Assembly: GCA_023400055.1 (NCBI GenBank)
Contig: JAEXFN010000038.1
Location: forward strand, 186,001 to 250,000
DNA from: Bacillota bacterium
GTDB taxonomy: Bacteria > Bacillota > UBA4882 > UBA8346
DNA: 64,000 nucleotides
Direction of reading: 5' to 3'
The translations under genes were made by a program, and so were the position numbers. Below the pieces are notes generated by a model, which saw only the letters and a list, made by a program, of their open reading frames with translations, ran no database searches and was not told the origin of the DNA. Shown piece by piece: positions 52,502 to 61,058 of the stretch; position 1 is the first letter of the stretch; each line of letters begins with the position of its first letter.

Positions 52502-53700
52502 AGCAGATCGGCGCCAGACTTTTCGGGGATGCCGAAAACTTTTCATTTGAACACCGGATGTTCAATTTCGGACTTCTGCTGGGAATCTTCATGACCTTCT
52601 TCGGAGCGATCGTGGACTTCATCTCGTTTTCCGGAGGATTGTTATGGTTTGTCTTCGGAGCCATCTGGCTTTTATTGTATTATCTTTCAAGAGTGAAGCG
52701 CTATTTCAAGGTGCTGGCCATTTTTTCATTCAGCCTGTTGATCCTGGTGTTTTTCCCTTACAGTTGGTTTTACGGCGATGGCAGTTATGGCGTTTTTCCC
52801 TATTACGCGCTTTTGTTTATCGCCATCGTCTGCATCATTTTATCGGGACGGGCCAGATGGATTTTGGCTTTGGCCATGATCGCGGTGGTATTGCTGTTAA
52901 TCGGCGTGGATTATCACTCGCCCGGCTTAATTGTTCCGTATAACAAAGTATTGGCGCTGCCGTCTTTGGCGATTAACTTGACCATCACGATGGTGGGAAT
53001 GGCTGTTTTCCTGATCATCTACTCCAACACGTACATGAACGAGAAGGCGCGCAGCGAAAAATACGCCCGGACCATCGCGGAACACTACCAGCAACAGTCG
53101 TATTACATGGCCAATCTGGAGCGGCTGATCTTTCAATTAAAAGCGGAGCGGCACGATTTCAATAATCATCTGGGCGTGATCTATGGCTTGCTGGAATGCG
53201 GGGAGATCGACGCTGTCATGGATTACACCCGGAAACTGGTCGATGCCGCCGCGGAATTCCAAAGTATGGTCTATGTGCCTTATTCGATCGTCCGGGCGAT
53301 GCTGAATTACAAATTGTCCTCCGCCAAAGAGAACCGGATCGCGCTGCGATTAAAGATTAACATTCCGGAGGGACTAAAGCTGAATGAATTCGACCTGACG
53401 GTCATTTTGGGGAATCTGTTGGACAATGCCATAGAGGCCTGTGCCAAACTGGAGGAAAAAAGCAGGTATATCGATTTAAGCATTCTTTATAAACCCGATT
53501 ATCTGGTCGTCCAGGTTGAAAATCCGCTAAACGCAACGCCGGGATATCCGGAGGGAAACCGGACCACCAAAACGGATAACGCCAATCACGGCTTCGGCTT
53601 AAAAAATATCGAGTATCTGGTCAACAAGCATCACGGTTTGCTGGAAATAAAACGGGAAAATGGCGTTTTTAGAGTGCAGATTGCGTTATTGACGGAATAA
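52498..53700 (+). CDS. GHKL-type sensor histidine kinase (AgrC/CitA-like domain order)
   Basis: Membrane kinase, 400 aa. Six helices fill residues about 20-185, with little extracytoplasmic sequence, so the ligand is probably sensed in or near the membrane. A short coiled coil leads to LKAERHDFNNHLGVIYGLLE with the phospho-His in HDFNNH. The GHKL ATPase has VILGNLLDNAIEAC (N box) and NANHGFGLKNIEYLV (G box). Partner of the LytTR regulator upstream. No peptide-signal gene was found beside it. Confidence 0.9.
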   Translation: MKQIGARLFGDAENFSFEHRMFNFGLLLGIFMTFFGAIVDFISFSGGLLWFVFGAIWLLLYYLSRVKRYFKVLAIFSFSLLILVFFPYSWFYGDGSYGVFPYYALLFIAIVCIILSGRARWILALAMIAVVLLLIGVDYHSPGLIVPYNKVLALPSLAINLTITMVGMAVFLIIYSNTYMNEKARSEKYARTIAEHYQQQSYYMANLERLIFQLKAERHDFNNHLGVIYGLLECGEIDAVMDYTRKLVDAAAEFQSMVYVPYSIVRAMLNYKLSSAKENRIALRLKINIPEGLKLNEFDLTVILGNLLDNAIEACAKLEEKSRYIDLSILYKPDYLVVQVENPLNATPGYPEGNRTTKTDNANHGFGLKNIEYLVNKHHGLLEIKRENGVFRVQIALLTE

Positions 53701-53928
53701 GCAAACATATTTATTCGTCCTCCTTATCTCGCTATCGATGATGGCGACTTTTTTTTACTTCTTTCCTGTAAAATTATGACAGCGAAATGCCGATGATGCA
53801 ATTTCAATTACCGATTGTGCAACCGGTATTTTTTTTGGTTGTTTTTTTATGTTTAAATAAAATAAGTTAACAAATCACCGGCGAGAAGATTCAGAAAAAC
53901 GCGATCGGAAAGGCTGGCTGAAGTCGAA

Positions 53929-54618
53929 ATGAGAATACTGTTGATCGATGAGCAAGTCTTAGTTATGGCCGCGCTTAAAAGTCTATTGGTCGCCCATGGG
54001 TTTGAAGTGGTGGGAACCGCTTCAAACCAGCTGGATGCCTTCTATAAGACGAAAATGCTCAAGCCGGAAGTTATTTTAATGGGGATCCCGATCGCCGGAA
54101 ACGATGGGATTGAAACAACGCGCTGCCTTCGGCAAATGGATCCGGAGCTCAAAATCGTCATGTTGAGTGGCTTCCAGGACGACGGCCATCTTTTTGAAGC
54201 GGTCAAGGCGGGGGTCTTCGGTTATCTGCTGAAAAGCATGAGTCAGGCCGATTTTCTGGAAGCGCTGAATAAGCTGGCGAACGGTGAAGCGCCGTTCGCA
54301 GCGGGATTGGTCGCCAAAGTGCTTGCCCAATTCGCGCTGCGTGAAAAGGAACGGGAAAACGCCGCTGCAATCTATCGGGAAGTTTCGGCGATACTGACCC
54401 CGCTGCAGATTACCATATTGAAACTGGTTTCGCAGGGGCTGATCTATAAGCAAATCGGAAGGCAACTGGGGTTGAGCGAGGCCGCCATCAAATATCACAT
54501 GAGCGAAATCACCCGACGCCTTCAACTCAAAAACCGCCTGCAAGTAGTCGCTTACGCTTCCAAACTCGGCGTCGGCAAGACGGCCCAGGGCAGCTATTCG
54601 ATGGAATCGATAAAATAA
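53929..54618 (+). CDS. NarL-type regulator with atypical receiver lacking the phospho-acceptor Asp
   Basis: The 229-aa protein has a receiver domain (1-120) and a LuxR-type helix-turn-helix (about 150-212: LTPLQITILKLVSQGLIYKQIGRQLGLSEAAIKYHMSEITRRLQLKNRLQVV). At the acceptor site NarL proteins read LMDIRMPGMDG; here it is LMGIPIAGNDG with Gly52 (codon GGG) instead of Asp. The acidic pair is Asp7-Glu8, and the switch Ser80 and Lys102 remain. It therefore cannot be phosphorylated in the normal way and may act constitutively or bind a ligand. No kinase gene is paired with it; the ribosome binding site is weak. Confidence 0.88.
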   Translation: MRILLIDEQVLVMAALKSLLVAHGFEVVGTASNQLDAFYKTKMLKPEVILMGIPIAGNDGIETTRCLRQMDPELKIVMLSGFQDDGHLFEAVKAGVFGYLLKSMSQADFLEALNKLANGEAPFAAGLVAKVLAQFALREKERENAAAIYREVSAILTPLQITILKLVSQGLIYKQIGRQLGLSEAAIKYHMSEITRRLQLKNRLQVVAYASKLGVGKTAQGSYSMESIK

Positions 54619-54660
54619 ATTTCTGCAATTCAATACCTGAAAGGTAAATTTAACGGAGAA

Positions 54661-55530
54661 TCAAGTGAGGTCACCATACCGCTTAACCAGGAAATCGATG
54701 AAATATCTGCTGACGATGGGCAACGCCTTTTTATTTTTAAACGCGATTCCGATAGTCCGGACGATGGGGGGAGATATTTTTTTGGTTACAATATTATAGT
54801 TGATTCGATTTAATACCAATTCCGGCAAAATGGAGATTCCCAATCCTTTTTCGATCATCGACATGATCGTATAATCATCATGGACCCGGTACTGGGTATT
54901 CGGCTGTAAATTATTTTGCTTGAAAAATTCCAGGGGTTCACTGAATTGACCTTCATCCAACAGAATAAACGGCTCACTGGCCAATTGCTGGAGCGAAACT
55001 TTCTCGCCGGCGATCAAGGGGTGGTGATTGGGCAGGACCGCCAACATTTCATCCTGTTTCAAAGGAATGGTCTGAAGATCCGCTACCGCAACGGGGTTAA
55101 CGAACCCGAAATCGACGCTGCCCTCCTTAACCCACTCGGCGATGCTGGTGTATTCGCCTTGGTGAAGCTCGAAATTCACGGACGGATAACGCGCTTTGAA
55201 ATCTTTCATCAATCCCGGCAGCCAATGACAGGAGACGCTTGAGAAAGTTCCGATGCGCACGATGCCCCTTTGCAGGCCTTGCATTGCCGCGTGTTTTTCC
55301 ATGAGTTCACTGTAAGCATGATGCAGCTTCTTAATATAGGGCAGAAATTCCGCACCGTCCGGGGTGAGCGTAACCCCTTTCCGGGAGCGGAGAATCAGCG
55401 TGGTGGCGAGTTCTTCTTCCAGGGAACGCACCATCTGACTGATGGCCGATTGGGTATAACCCAGCGCCTCGGCCGCCTTGGTAAAACTGCCCGTGTCGAT
55501 GATTTTCAGCAATGCGTTATAGCGGTTCAC
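54661..55530 (-). CDS. LysR-family regulator, probably of azlCD
   Basis: The 289-aa LysR protein has an N-terminal helix-turn-helix (YNALLKIIDTGSFTKAAEALGYTQSAISQMVRSLEEELATTLILRSRKGVTLTPDG) and a two-lobed effector domain (IVRIGTFSSVSCHWLPGLMKDFKARYP onward). GTG start. It is divergent from azlC across 110 bp, the classic arrangement for a LysR activator and its target. Branched-chain amino acids or analogues are likely effectors. Confidence 0.9.
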   Translation of the reverse strand: MNRYNALLKIIDTGSFTKAAEALGYTQSAISQMVRSLEEELATTLILRSRKGVTLTPDGAEFLPYIKKLHHAYSELMEKHAAMQGLQRGIVRIGTFSSVSCHWLPGLMKDFKARYPSVNFELHQGEYTSIAEWVKEGSVDFGFVNPVAVADLQTIPLKQDEMLAVLPNHHPLIAGEKVSLQQLASEPFILLDEGQFSEPLEFFKQNNLQPNTQYRVHDDYTIMSMIEKGLGISILPELVLNRINYNIVTKKISPPIVRTIGIAFKNKKALPIVSRYFIDFLVKRYGDLT

Positions 55531-55588
55531 TGGGTTATCACCTCATCAAAGCATTAGAAAAGCTTATGGATCGATTATATATATTTAT

Positions 55589-55617
55589 TTTATTAATGTA
55601 AATGCGCTTGATATAAT
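55589..55617 (+). promoter_or_regulatory. azlCD promoter
   Basis: Perfect -10 TATAAT at 55612-55617 with a poor -35 (TTTATT, 55589-55594) 17 bp upstream. A weak -35 suits an activator-dependent promoter facing the divergent LysR gene. Confidence 0.5.
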
Positions 55618-55640
55618 GAAGAGAATTCACCACCAATCCG

Positions 55641-56366
55641 ATGAAAGATATGCGCATGGGAAATAATTTTAAATATTGGCAAAATGGCGTCAAAGACGGC
55701 GTCCCCATCTGCCTCGGTTATATCGCCGTTTCGTTTACGTTCGGAATCGTGGCGAAGCGGGCGGGCCTCGCTGCGTGGCAGGCGGTTTTGATGTCGGTAA
55801 CCAACGTCACCTCGGCCGGGCAATTTGCAGCCCTGGGATTGATCGGGGCTTCCGCAACCTATTTGGAGATGGCGGTTACCCAATTCATCATTAATCTGAG
55901 GTATTGTCTGATGTCCTGTTCGTTATCGCAAAAACTGGAAGTCCGTGTGCCCTTTGCGCAGCGGCTTTTGGTCGCTTTCGGAATCACCGATGAAATCTTC
56001 GGGGTGTCGGTTGCTAGCCATGGCAAGTTAAAACCATTTTACAGTTACGGCTTGATGAGTGTGGCGATCCCGGGCTGGATTTGCGGCACCTGGCTCGGCG
56101 TTGTTTCCGGAAACATCCTGCCCCAAAGGGTTATCAGCGCTTTAAGCATCGCCCTCTACGGCATGTTTATGGCGGTGATTGTTCCGCCGGCCAAAGGGAA
56201 TAAACTGTTGTCAGGCATTATTTTATTGTCGATGGCGCTGAGCTTCCTTTTTACGAAGATCGCGGTTTTCAGCCCTATTTCGTCCGGTTTTAAAATTATT
56301 ATTTTGACCGTCTTGATTGCGGGCCTAGCGGCAGTGCTGTTTCCAGTCCGGGAGGTTTCAAGGTGA
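55641..56366 (+). CDS. azlC: AzlC-family branched-chain amino acid exporter, large subunit
   Basis: Membrane protein, 241 aa with about seven helices. NGVKDGVPICLGYIAVSFTFGIVAKRAGLAAWQAVLMSVTNVTSAGQFAALGLI is the AzlC/YgaZ start, followed by QFIINLRYCLMSCSLSQKL and a conserved FGITDEIFGV. With AzlD it exports valine, leucine or toxic analogues. It overlaps azlD by 4 bp. The start is uncertain among ATGs at 55641, 55653 and 55656. Confidence 0.9.
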   Translation: MKDMRMGNNFKYWQNGVKDGVPICLGYIAVSFTFGIVAKRAGLAAWQAVLMSVTNVTSAGQFAALGLIGASATYLEMAVTQFIINLRYCLMSCSLSQKLEVRVPFAQRLLVAFGITDEIFGVSVASHGKLKPFYSYGLMSVAIPGWICGTWLGVVSGNILPQRVISALSIALYGMFMAVIVPPAKGNKLLSGIILLSMALSFLFTKIAVFSPISSGFKIIILTVLIAGLAAVLFPVREVSR

Positions 56367-56668
56367 GGGGGAACATCTATCTTTATATACTGGTGATGGC
56401 CGGCGTTACCTACTTAATAAGGCTGCTGCCTTTGACGTTAATGAGAAAAGAAATCAAAAATGTTTATATCCGATCTTTTTTATACTACATCCCTTTTGTG
56501 ACATTGGCAGTGATGACCTTCCCCGCGATATTAAACTCATCCGCCAATCACTGGTCCGCCTGGGCCGGTTTCATCGTGGCGCTTATACTTGCCTATCGGG
56601 GCCACAGTTTGTTTAAGGTTTCATCCGCTGCCTGTCTGGCAGTCTTCATTGTTGAACTTATAAGCTGA
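56363..56668 (+). CDS. azlD: AzlD-family branched-chain amino acid exporter, small subunit
   Basis: Small membrane protein, 101 aa with four helices, matching AzlD/YgaH: YILVMAGVTYLIRLLPLTLMRKEIKNVYIRSFLYYIPFVTLAVMTFPAIL. GTG start overlaps the azlC stop (GTGA). Forms the export complex with AzlC. Confidence 0.9.
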   Translation: MRGNIYLYILVMAGVTYLIRLLPLTLMRKEIKNVYIRSFLYYIPFVTLAVMTFPAILNSSANHWSAWAGFIVALILAYRGHSLFKVSSAACLAVFIVELIS

Positions 56669-56696
56669 ACTGAGCGGGACCGTTAATCATCGCAAC

Positions 56697-57090
56697 GGGG
56701 CCGGGGAAGCTGTCCCGCTTCCCCGGCCTGCCGCTTCAATCCCCAGGGCCGCTTCCCCGAGGACCGGAGCGACGCGGACCCGGACCGGGCCGGCAGGGAT
56801 AGGACCCCAATGAGCAGGGGCGGGGACGGGTCCCATTTCCCGAAGGCCTCCGCAAGCCTCCCCAAGGCTTGCGAAAGCAGGGATGGTGCTCGGGCAAACT
56901 ATCCCAAGGTTTGGGACAGCTCGCCCAACGTTTGGGAATGGTTTCCCAAGCCTTGGGCAAGCTTGCCCAGAACCCGGGAATGCTTTCCCAACGTTCGGGC
57001 ATCCTTGCCCAAGCCTTGAGATAGTTTGCCCAACCCTTGGGACAGTTCGCCCAGAGGTTGGGCATGGTTTCCCGAGCCACGGGCGAGAAA
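56697..57090 (+). repeat. cassette 4: GC-rich head and nine exact 21-bp palindromic units
   Basis: A GC-rich head (GGGGAAGCTGTCCCGCTTCC and similar) leads to nine successive units of exactly 21 bp from 56892 to 57080. Each starts GGG (once GAG) and contains TT.CCCAA or a close variant, consensus TTGGG-N8-CCCAA. No indel separates them. Only the CCCAA/TTGGG unit type is present; the ATCCCT..AGGAT type of cassettes 1-3 is missing. It lies between the convergent azlD and methyltransferase genes. Confidence 0.9.
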
Positions 57091-57146
57091 GAGCGGCGGA
57101 TAAATTCATCCTGGCTCGAGGTCGGTCCAAGTTTTTGACCGACGAT

Positions 57147-57824
57147 TTACCACAGATAAGGCACCAGCCGATAGCGTACCTTGCGGGTGTATTCGATATA
57201 TCCGGGCAAATCTTTCTTTAACAGCTTTTCCTCGTCGAGGATCCGCCAGATCAGCACCGGCGTAGTCAGCGCCAGTACCGCCAGGCCCCACCAGGAACCG
57301 AGCGCCAGCGGCACGCCGATCATCATCACCAGGACGCCTCCGTACATCGGATGCCTCACCAGCGCGTACGGGCCGGTCGAGACCACGGTTTGGCCGTCAA
57401 AGACCCGGATATTGGAAGCGCCGTAGCTATTCTCCCGGAAGACCAAGAGATCGATCATTAAGCCCAGGGCGACCAACGCGTCTCCGGCCAACGATACTGC
57501 CGGCGCAACGGTAGACCACCGGAAGCGGTAATCCAATGCGCAAAAAATCAGCAACCCGATGCTTCCCGCCATCGCGGCGGCGATGATCAACTTCTGGGCG
57601 ATGCTCTGTTCGGCGGCAGTTCCGAATTGTTTGCGCCGTTCGAGGAGCACCGGGTCGTAAATGGCGAGATAGAGCCCGATAATGTCCGTCGCTACCGCAA
57701 AGACGACGATAAAGACCCAGGCTTGCCAATAGTTGAGCGTCCCGGCGGGCAGGAAGAGCAATATCCCCAGCGCGATCCCGCCCAGCAGCAAGGTCCGGAG
57801 TGCCGGAATGATCAGTTTCTTCAT
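57147..57824 (-). CDS. isoprenylcysteine carboxyl methyltransferase-family membrane protein
   Basis: A 225-aa protein with about five helices. The C-terminal part has the ICMT/PEMT catalytic pattern: TGPYALVRHPMYGGVLVMMIG, then RILDEEKLLKKDLPGYIEYTRKVRYRLVPYLW, with the conserved Arg-His-Pro and Glu-Glu. Members methylate small hydrophobic acceptors with SAM in the membrane; bacterial substrates are mostly unknown. It is last of three leftward genes with another methyltransferase and a TetR regulator. Confidence 0.82.
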   Translation of the reverse strand: MKKLIIPALRTLLLGGIALGILLFLPAGTLNYWQAWVFIVVFAVATDIIGLYLAIYDPVLLERRKQFGTAAEQSIAQKLIIAAAMAGSIGLLIFCALDYRFRWSTVAPAVSLAGDALVALGLMIDLLVFRENSYGASNIRVFDGQTVVSTGPYALVRHPMYGGVLVMMIGVPLALGSWWGLAVLALTTPVLIWRILDEEKLLKKDLPGYIEYTRKVRYRLVPYLW

Positions 57825-57896
57825 ATCCGCGAATTCCTTTCTAATGTGATAATCGGGCCGCTGCCGCGGAATTTGACCTGGCAGCGGCCGGGCTGC

Positions 57897-58904
57897 TCAT
57901 TTCACCAGCGCTATTGCAAACCCGCCCCAGGCCCGCTTGCCCGCGGTCTCCGGCCCCAGGGTGCGCTGTTCGAGGAGCGAAAGTCCGCAGGACTGAAGCA
58001 GCTCGGCCAGGCGTTGCCGCGCCGGCGGGGTGCTGTCGATCCCGAACTTCAGCGGTTCCCCGGCGGCTTTGGTCATCGCCCGCCCGTACCGCCAATAGAG
58101 GGCCCGCGACTCGAGCGGCTCGTCGGTAAAATAATCGAACGCGACAACGCTGCCCTCGGCGGTACCGGCGATCTTGCGCAGCGTTTCCTCCACGGCGCTC
58201 CGTTCGAGGTACATGGTGACCCCCTCCCAAAGGAAAAGGGCCGGCCGGCCGGGATCGAAACCGGCGTCCGCCAGCCGGGCGAGCCAGTCCTCTTTCTCAA
58301 AGTCGGCGGCCACGAAGCTAACTCGGGACGAGTCCAGGCCGGCCTTCTCGAGCATCGCGCGCTTGACCGCCTGCGTCGGCGGGGTGTCCACTTCGTAGCA
58401 TCGGACCGGCGCGCCCTGGGGCAACCGGAAGGCGCGGGTATCGAAACCGGCGCCGAGGATGACGAATTGTTCGATGGTGGCCAGGTAGCGGTCCACGGCA
58501 CCGTCGAAGAACGCTATCCGGGCCGAAGCCTCGTACTGCGGGGGAACTTCGCCCTCGAAAGGGTAGCGGAAAGCCTTGGGCACATAACCGGTCAGGCGAT
58601 GGGCCAGCAGTAAGGGGCCGCCTGTCAGATACAGGCCCGCAGGGGGGACGTCCGGCAGCACCATCATTAACCGCCGGGCGGGCTCGTCCGGCCGGGTGCC
58701 CAGGACGTGCTCGGCGTACCGCGCCGCAAGCGGACCTTGAGCCGTCCCCGACGCGCCCGATGAGCGCCGGCTGAGGATGCTCTTGCCGACCCAAATGACG
58801 TAGCCGAGCAGCGTAAACGGGAGCAGTAGGATATTTAAGCCATAAAAAGCTGCGGCTGCGGTGCGCTCACGCAGAGGGACCGCCCTTGACTTGGCTTGGT
58901 TCAC
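57897..58904 (-). CDS. LCMT-family SAM-dependent methyltransferase
   Basis: The 335-aa protein has one N-terminal membrane helix (about 17-40) and a leucine carboxyl methyltransferase-type domain: IARIAFFDGAVDRYLATIEQFVILGAGFDTRAFRLP (SAM loop), YEVDTPPTQAVKRAML, VAADFEKEDW and LFLWEGVTMYL. Bacterial members (TIGR00027-like) methylate carboxylates of secondary metabolites or unknown acids. GTG start behind GGAGG. The coding sequence is more GC-rich than most of the window, suggesting separate ancestry together with the TetR gene. Confidence 0.85.
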   Translation of the reverse strand: MNQAKSRAVPLRERTAAAAFYGLNILLLPFTLLGYVIWVGKSILSRRSSGASGTAQGPLAARYAEHVLGTRPDEPARRLMMVLPDVPPAGLYLTGGPLLLAHRLTGYVPKAFRYPFEGEVPPQYEASARIAFFDGAVDRYLATIEQFVILGAGFDTRAFRLPQGAPVRCYEVDTPPTQAVKRAMLEKAGLDSSRVSFVAADFEKEDWLARLADAGFDPGRPALFLWEGVTMYLERSAVEETLRKIAGTAEGSVVAFDYFTDEPLESRALYWRYGRAMTKAAGEPLKFGIDSTPPARQRLAELLQSCGLSLLEQRTLGPETAGKRAWGGFAIALVK

Positions 58905-58937
58905 TGGCTCCGACCTCCTTGCATTTTGATCCGACGT

Positions 58938-59672
58938 TTAATTGCCATCGCTTCCTCGCATCAATGACACCCATCTTTGCGCCGCTGCGGCGTCGATACA
59001 GTATAAAGAATGCGGGGGCGCGCCCAACACGCGCTCAATCGCGTCCATATATGCGGCATGAGTCGCGGCAATGCGTTCGGCAATTTGCTGATCGCGATTT
59101 TCGGCGTCGTCGTCGGATTGCTCTCCCAACAAGACGAATAACTGGGCATTGGCATTATCCATGCCCTGTAGCAGCGACTGGACGACTTCGCCGGCCTGCT
59201 CGGGATGGGCTGTCGTGAAAATCCCTTCCCGGATGCCTTGGCGGACGATCGCGGTCAACAGCGGGGCGCGTTGGCGCAGAACCGCCTCGTCCATCTTCTG
59301 ACGGACGATGGCGTTGCTGTCGGTATACCAGACGCGTCCCAACTCGGCGGCTTCCCGGTTGTGCGCCTTGATCAAGTGTTCGATCGCGGCAAAGAAGCCC
59401 CGCAGTTTTTCGAGAGCGGACCGCCGGGAATCGTGGACGATGGGGAGCAGCGCTCTTTCCACCTCTTGCAGGATCCGCTCAATGTACGCTGCCAGTATCG
59501 CCGGTTTTGAACTGAAATAATGATAAAACGCTCCGCTGGAAATCTGTAAATCGGCCAGGATATCCTGGATCGTCATGCTCGCGTACCCTTTGGAAAATAA
59601 TAATCGTTGCAGGGCGTCGAGTATCTCGTTTCGTTTCTTGGCGTATTCTTCTTCATTGACAGTGCGGGCCAT
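58938..59672 (-). CDS. TetR-family repressor of the methyltransferase operon
   Basis: The 244-aa regulator has an N-terminal TetR helix-turn-helix (RNEILDALQRLLFSKGYASMTIQDILADLQISSGAFYHYFSSKPAILAAYIERIL) and a helical ligand domain with an extended C-terminus. It heads the leftward operon with the LCMT- and ICMT-like genes and probably represses it through the palindrome at 59701-59717. A hydrophobic inducer that the methyltransferases modify is plausible. Confidence 0.9.
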   Translation of the reverse strand: MARTVNEEEYAKKRNEILDALQRLLFSKGYASMTIQDILADLQISSGAFYHYFSSKPAILAAYIERILQEVERALLPIVHDSRRSALEKLRGFFAAIEHLIKAHNREAAELGRVWYTDSNAIVRQKMDEAVLRQRAPLLTAIVRQGIREGIFTTAHPEQAGEVVQSLLQGMDNANAQLFVLLGEQSDDDAENRDQQIAERIAATHAAYMDAIERVLGAPPHSLYCIDAAAAQRWVSLMRGSDGN

Positions 59673-59700
59673 GATTTGCTCCTTTAATAAACCGAATCTC

Positions 59701-59717
59701 TCTCTATTAATAAGAGA
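59701..59717 (-). promoter_or_regulatory. probable TetR operator
   Basis: TCTCTATTAATAAGAGA, a 17-bp near-palindrome 29 bp upstream of the TetR start codon. It has size and position typical for autoregulation by a TetR protein. Confidence 0.6.
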
Positions 59718-59824
59718 AGTATATCCGACGATGGGTCCGCTGTCAAGATGGAGGAAAACCCCAGCGCGGCGAAAAAGCAGGACGCATTTGCTCCGGCGGT
59801 TTCCGGGACAGCGGCCTCTGGTTT

Positions 59825-60021
59825 TACCCGGTAGCCGTCCCGCAGCGCTTTGCCGGTGATGCTCTCGCTGTCTTTATAGACATAGGCCGTATCCAGATAA
59901 TTGACGCCAGTATGGCGGACGATCGCGATCGCCTCGTTTTCGTCCTTGGGAAACCTCATGCAACCGAGGCCGAGCCTGGAAACCTGAGCCCGGTTTTTTG
60001 GCCATATTGGATATGGCTCAT
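59825..60021 (-). pseudogene. aldo/keto reductase remnant (5' end, frameshifted)
   Basis: From an ATG at 60021 the frame reads MSHIQYGQKTGLR. A one-base shift then continues the protein as VSRLGLGCMRFPKDENEAIAIVRHTGVNYLDTAYVYKDSESITGKALRDGYR. This is the N-terminal quarter of an aldo/keto reductase, including catalytic Asp and Tyr of NYLDTAYVY. Homology ends there; the rest of the roughly 300-residue enzyme is absent, replaced by the region upstream of the TetR gene. It is both truncated and frameshifted, hence non-functional. Confidence 0.82.
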
Positions 60022-60058
60022 TTCGTTTGCCCCGTTCTTTTGATTGATAGGCGGTTAC

Positions 60059-60089
60059 AATATATAAGCTAAAGTGAACTCTAGTTCAA
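60059..60089 (-). promoter_or_regulatory. MerR-type promoter of the aldo/keto reductase remnant
   Basis: On the minus strand TTGAAC (60089-60084) and TATATT (60064-60059) are separated by 19 bp. The palindrome GAACTAGAGTTC lies from the -35 into the spacer. The overlong spacer with a dyad is the hallmark of MerR-regulated promoters, which often drive aldo/keto reductase genes in Firmicutes. No MerR gene lies in the window. Confidence 0.7.
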
Positions 60090-60365
60090 GAGGGAAAATA
60101 GATTATCTGTTGAATAGGTACCGGTAAGGGACTGTAATGGTTAGTCTTTACTGCGAAATTCTGTTTTATAATCAAAATGCCCTGCTTATTATCACATTGC
60201 AAATTTTGACGGAACTGCTTTGACAGGGTCCGGGAGTCCCAATCGGGTGGGGGAGAAACGGGATCGCTCATTTTAACAAAATTACAGGCCATGACTGAAG
60301 ACTGGCGAATCATTAATCGGTTACCCTGCAACGGGTTGAAATTTTAAACGACGGGGAGGAACAAA

Positions 60366-61058
60366 ATGTTTAAAAAAATCGGATGGGTCCTATTTCCTGT
60401 CCTCATTCTATCCGTGGCCTGTTTCGGCGCAGTCAAAAAAGAGGTCGAGCAAATCGTTTTAAAAACACAGCAGGATAAAGTCAGTTACATGATTGGTTTC
60501 CAGACCGGCCAGAATTTAAAAAAGCAAGGCATTGAGGTCGATCTGAAGCTATTAAAAAGAGGGTTAATCGACGGTCTGTCCGGAGACAAACCTTTGCTTA
60601 GCGACGCGGAGCTCAAAGAAGTAATAATGACATTGCAAAAAGACGTATTAACCAGACTGTCGGAAAAGAACAAAAAAGATGGCGAAGCATTCCTGGCCAA
60701 CAACAAGACCAAGCCGGGCGTAGTCACGTTGCCTAGCGGCTTGCAATATAAGGTGTTAACGGCCGGTACCGGCCCAACCCCTAAAGCCGATGACACAGTG
60801 ACCGTCAACTATCAGGGGACATTGATCGATGGTACCGAGTTCGACAGCTCCTATAAACGGGGAACGCCGGCTAAATTCGGAGTTTCCCAGGTTATTCCCG
60901 GTTGGACTGAAGCGTTGAAATTGATGAAAGTCGGCGCGCAATGGCAGCTGTTTATTCCCGCCAATTTAGCTTATGGCGAACAAGGAGCCGGACGGGTTAT
61001 CGGGCCGAATACGGTGCTCATATTCAAAGTTGAGCTGCTTTCGATCGAGCCGAAATAG
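60366..61058 (+). CDS. exported FKBP-type peptidyl-prolyl isomerase (Mip/FkpA-like)
   Basis: Periplasmic or surface protein-folding enzyme, 230 aa. A signal peptide (about 1-21, SVACFGA; the Cys could be lipidated but the lipobox is imperfect) is followed by a helical dimerisation domain (KVSYMIGFQTGQNLKKQGIEVDLKLLKRGLIDGLSG, about 38-75) and a complete FKBP domain (DTVTVNYQGTLIDGTEFDSSYKRGTPAKFGVSQVIPGWTEALKLMKVGAQWQLFIPANLAYGEQG). This two-domain form is typical of diderm bacteria. GGGGAGG precedes the ATG. It stands alone. Confidence 0.92.
   Translation: MFKKIGWVLFPVLILSVACFGAVKKEVEQIVLKTQQDKVSYMIGFQTGQNLKKQGIEVDLKLLKRGLIDGLSGDKPLLSDAELKEVIMTLQKDVLTRLSEKNKKDGEAFLANNKTKPGVVTLPSGLQYKVLTAGTGPTPKADDTVTVNYQGTLIDGTEFDSSYKRGTPAKFGVSQVIPGWTEALKLMKVGAQWQLFIPANLAYGEQGAGRVIGPNTVLIFKVELLSIEPK

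Noticed and set aside
56687..57221. Long Pro/Gly-rich open frames in cassette 4, resembling a heptad-repeat surface protein
   Set aside because: All are by-products of the exact 21-bp units; open on both strands and in several frames, no start signals.
59684..59824. Continuation of the aldo/keto reductase frame to 59684
   Set aside because: After GKALRDGYR the translated sequence no longer resembles the enzyme and overlaps the TetR operator region.
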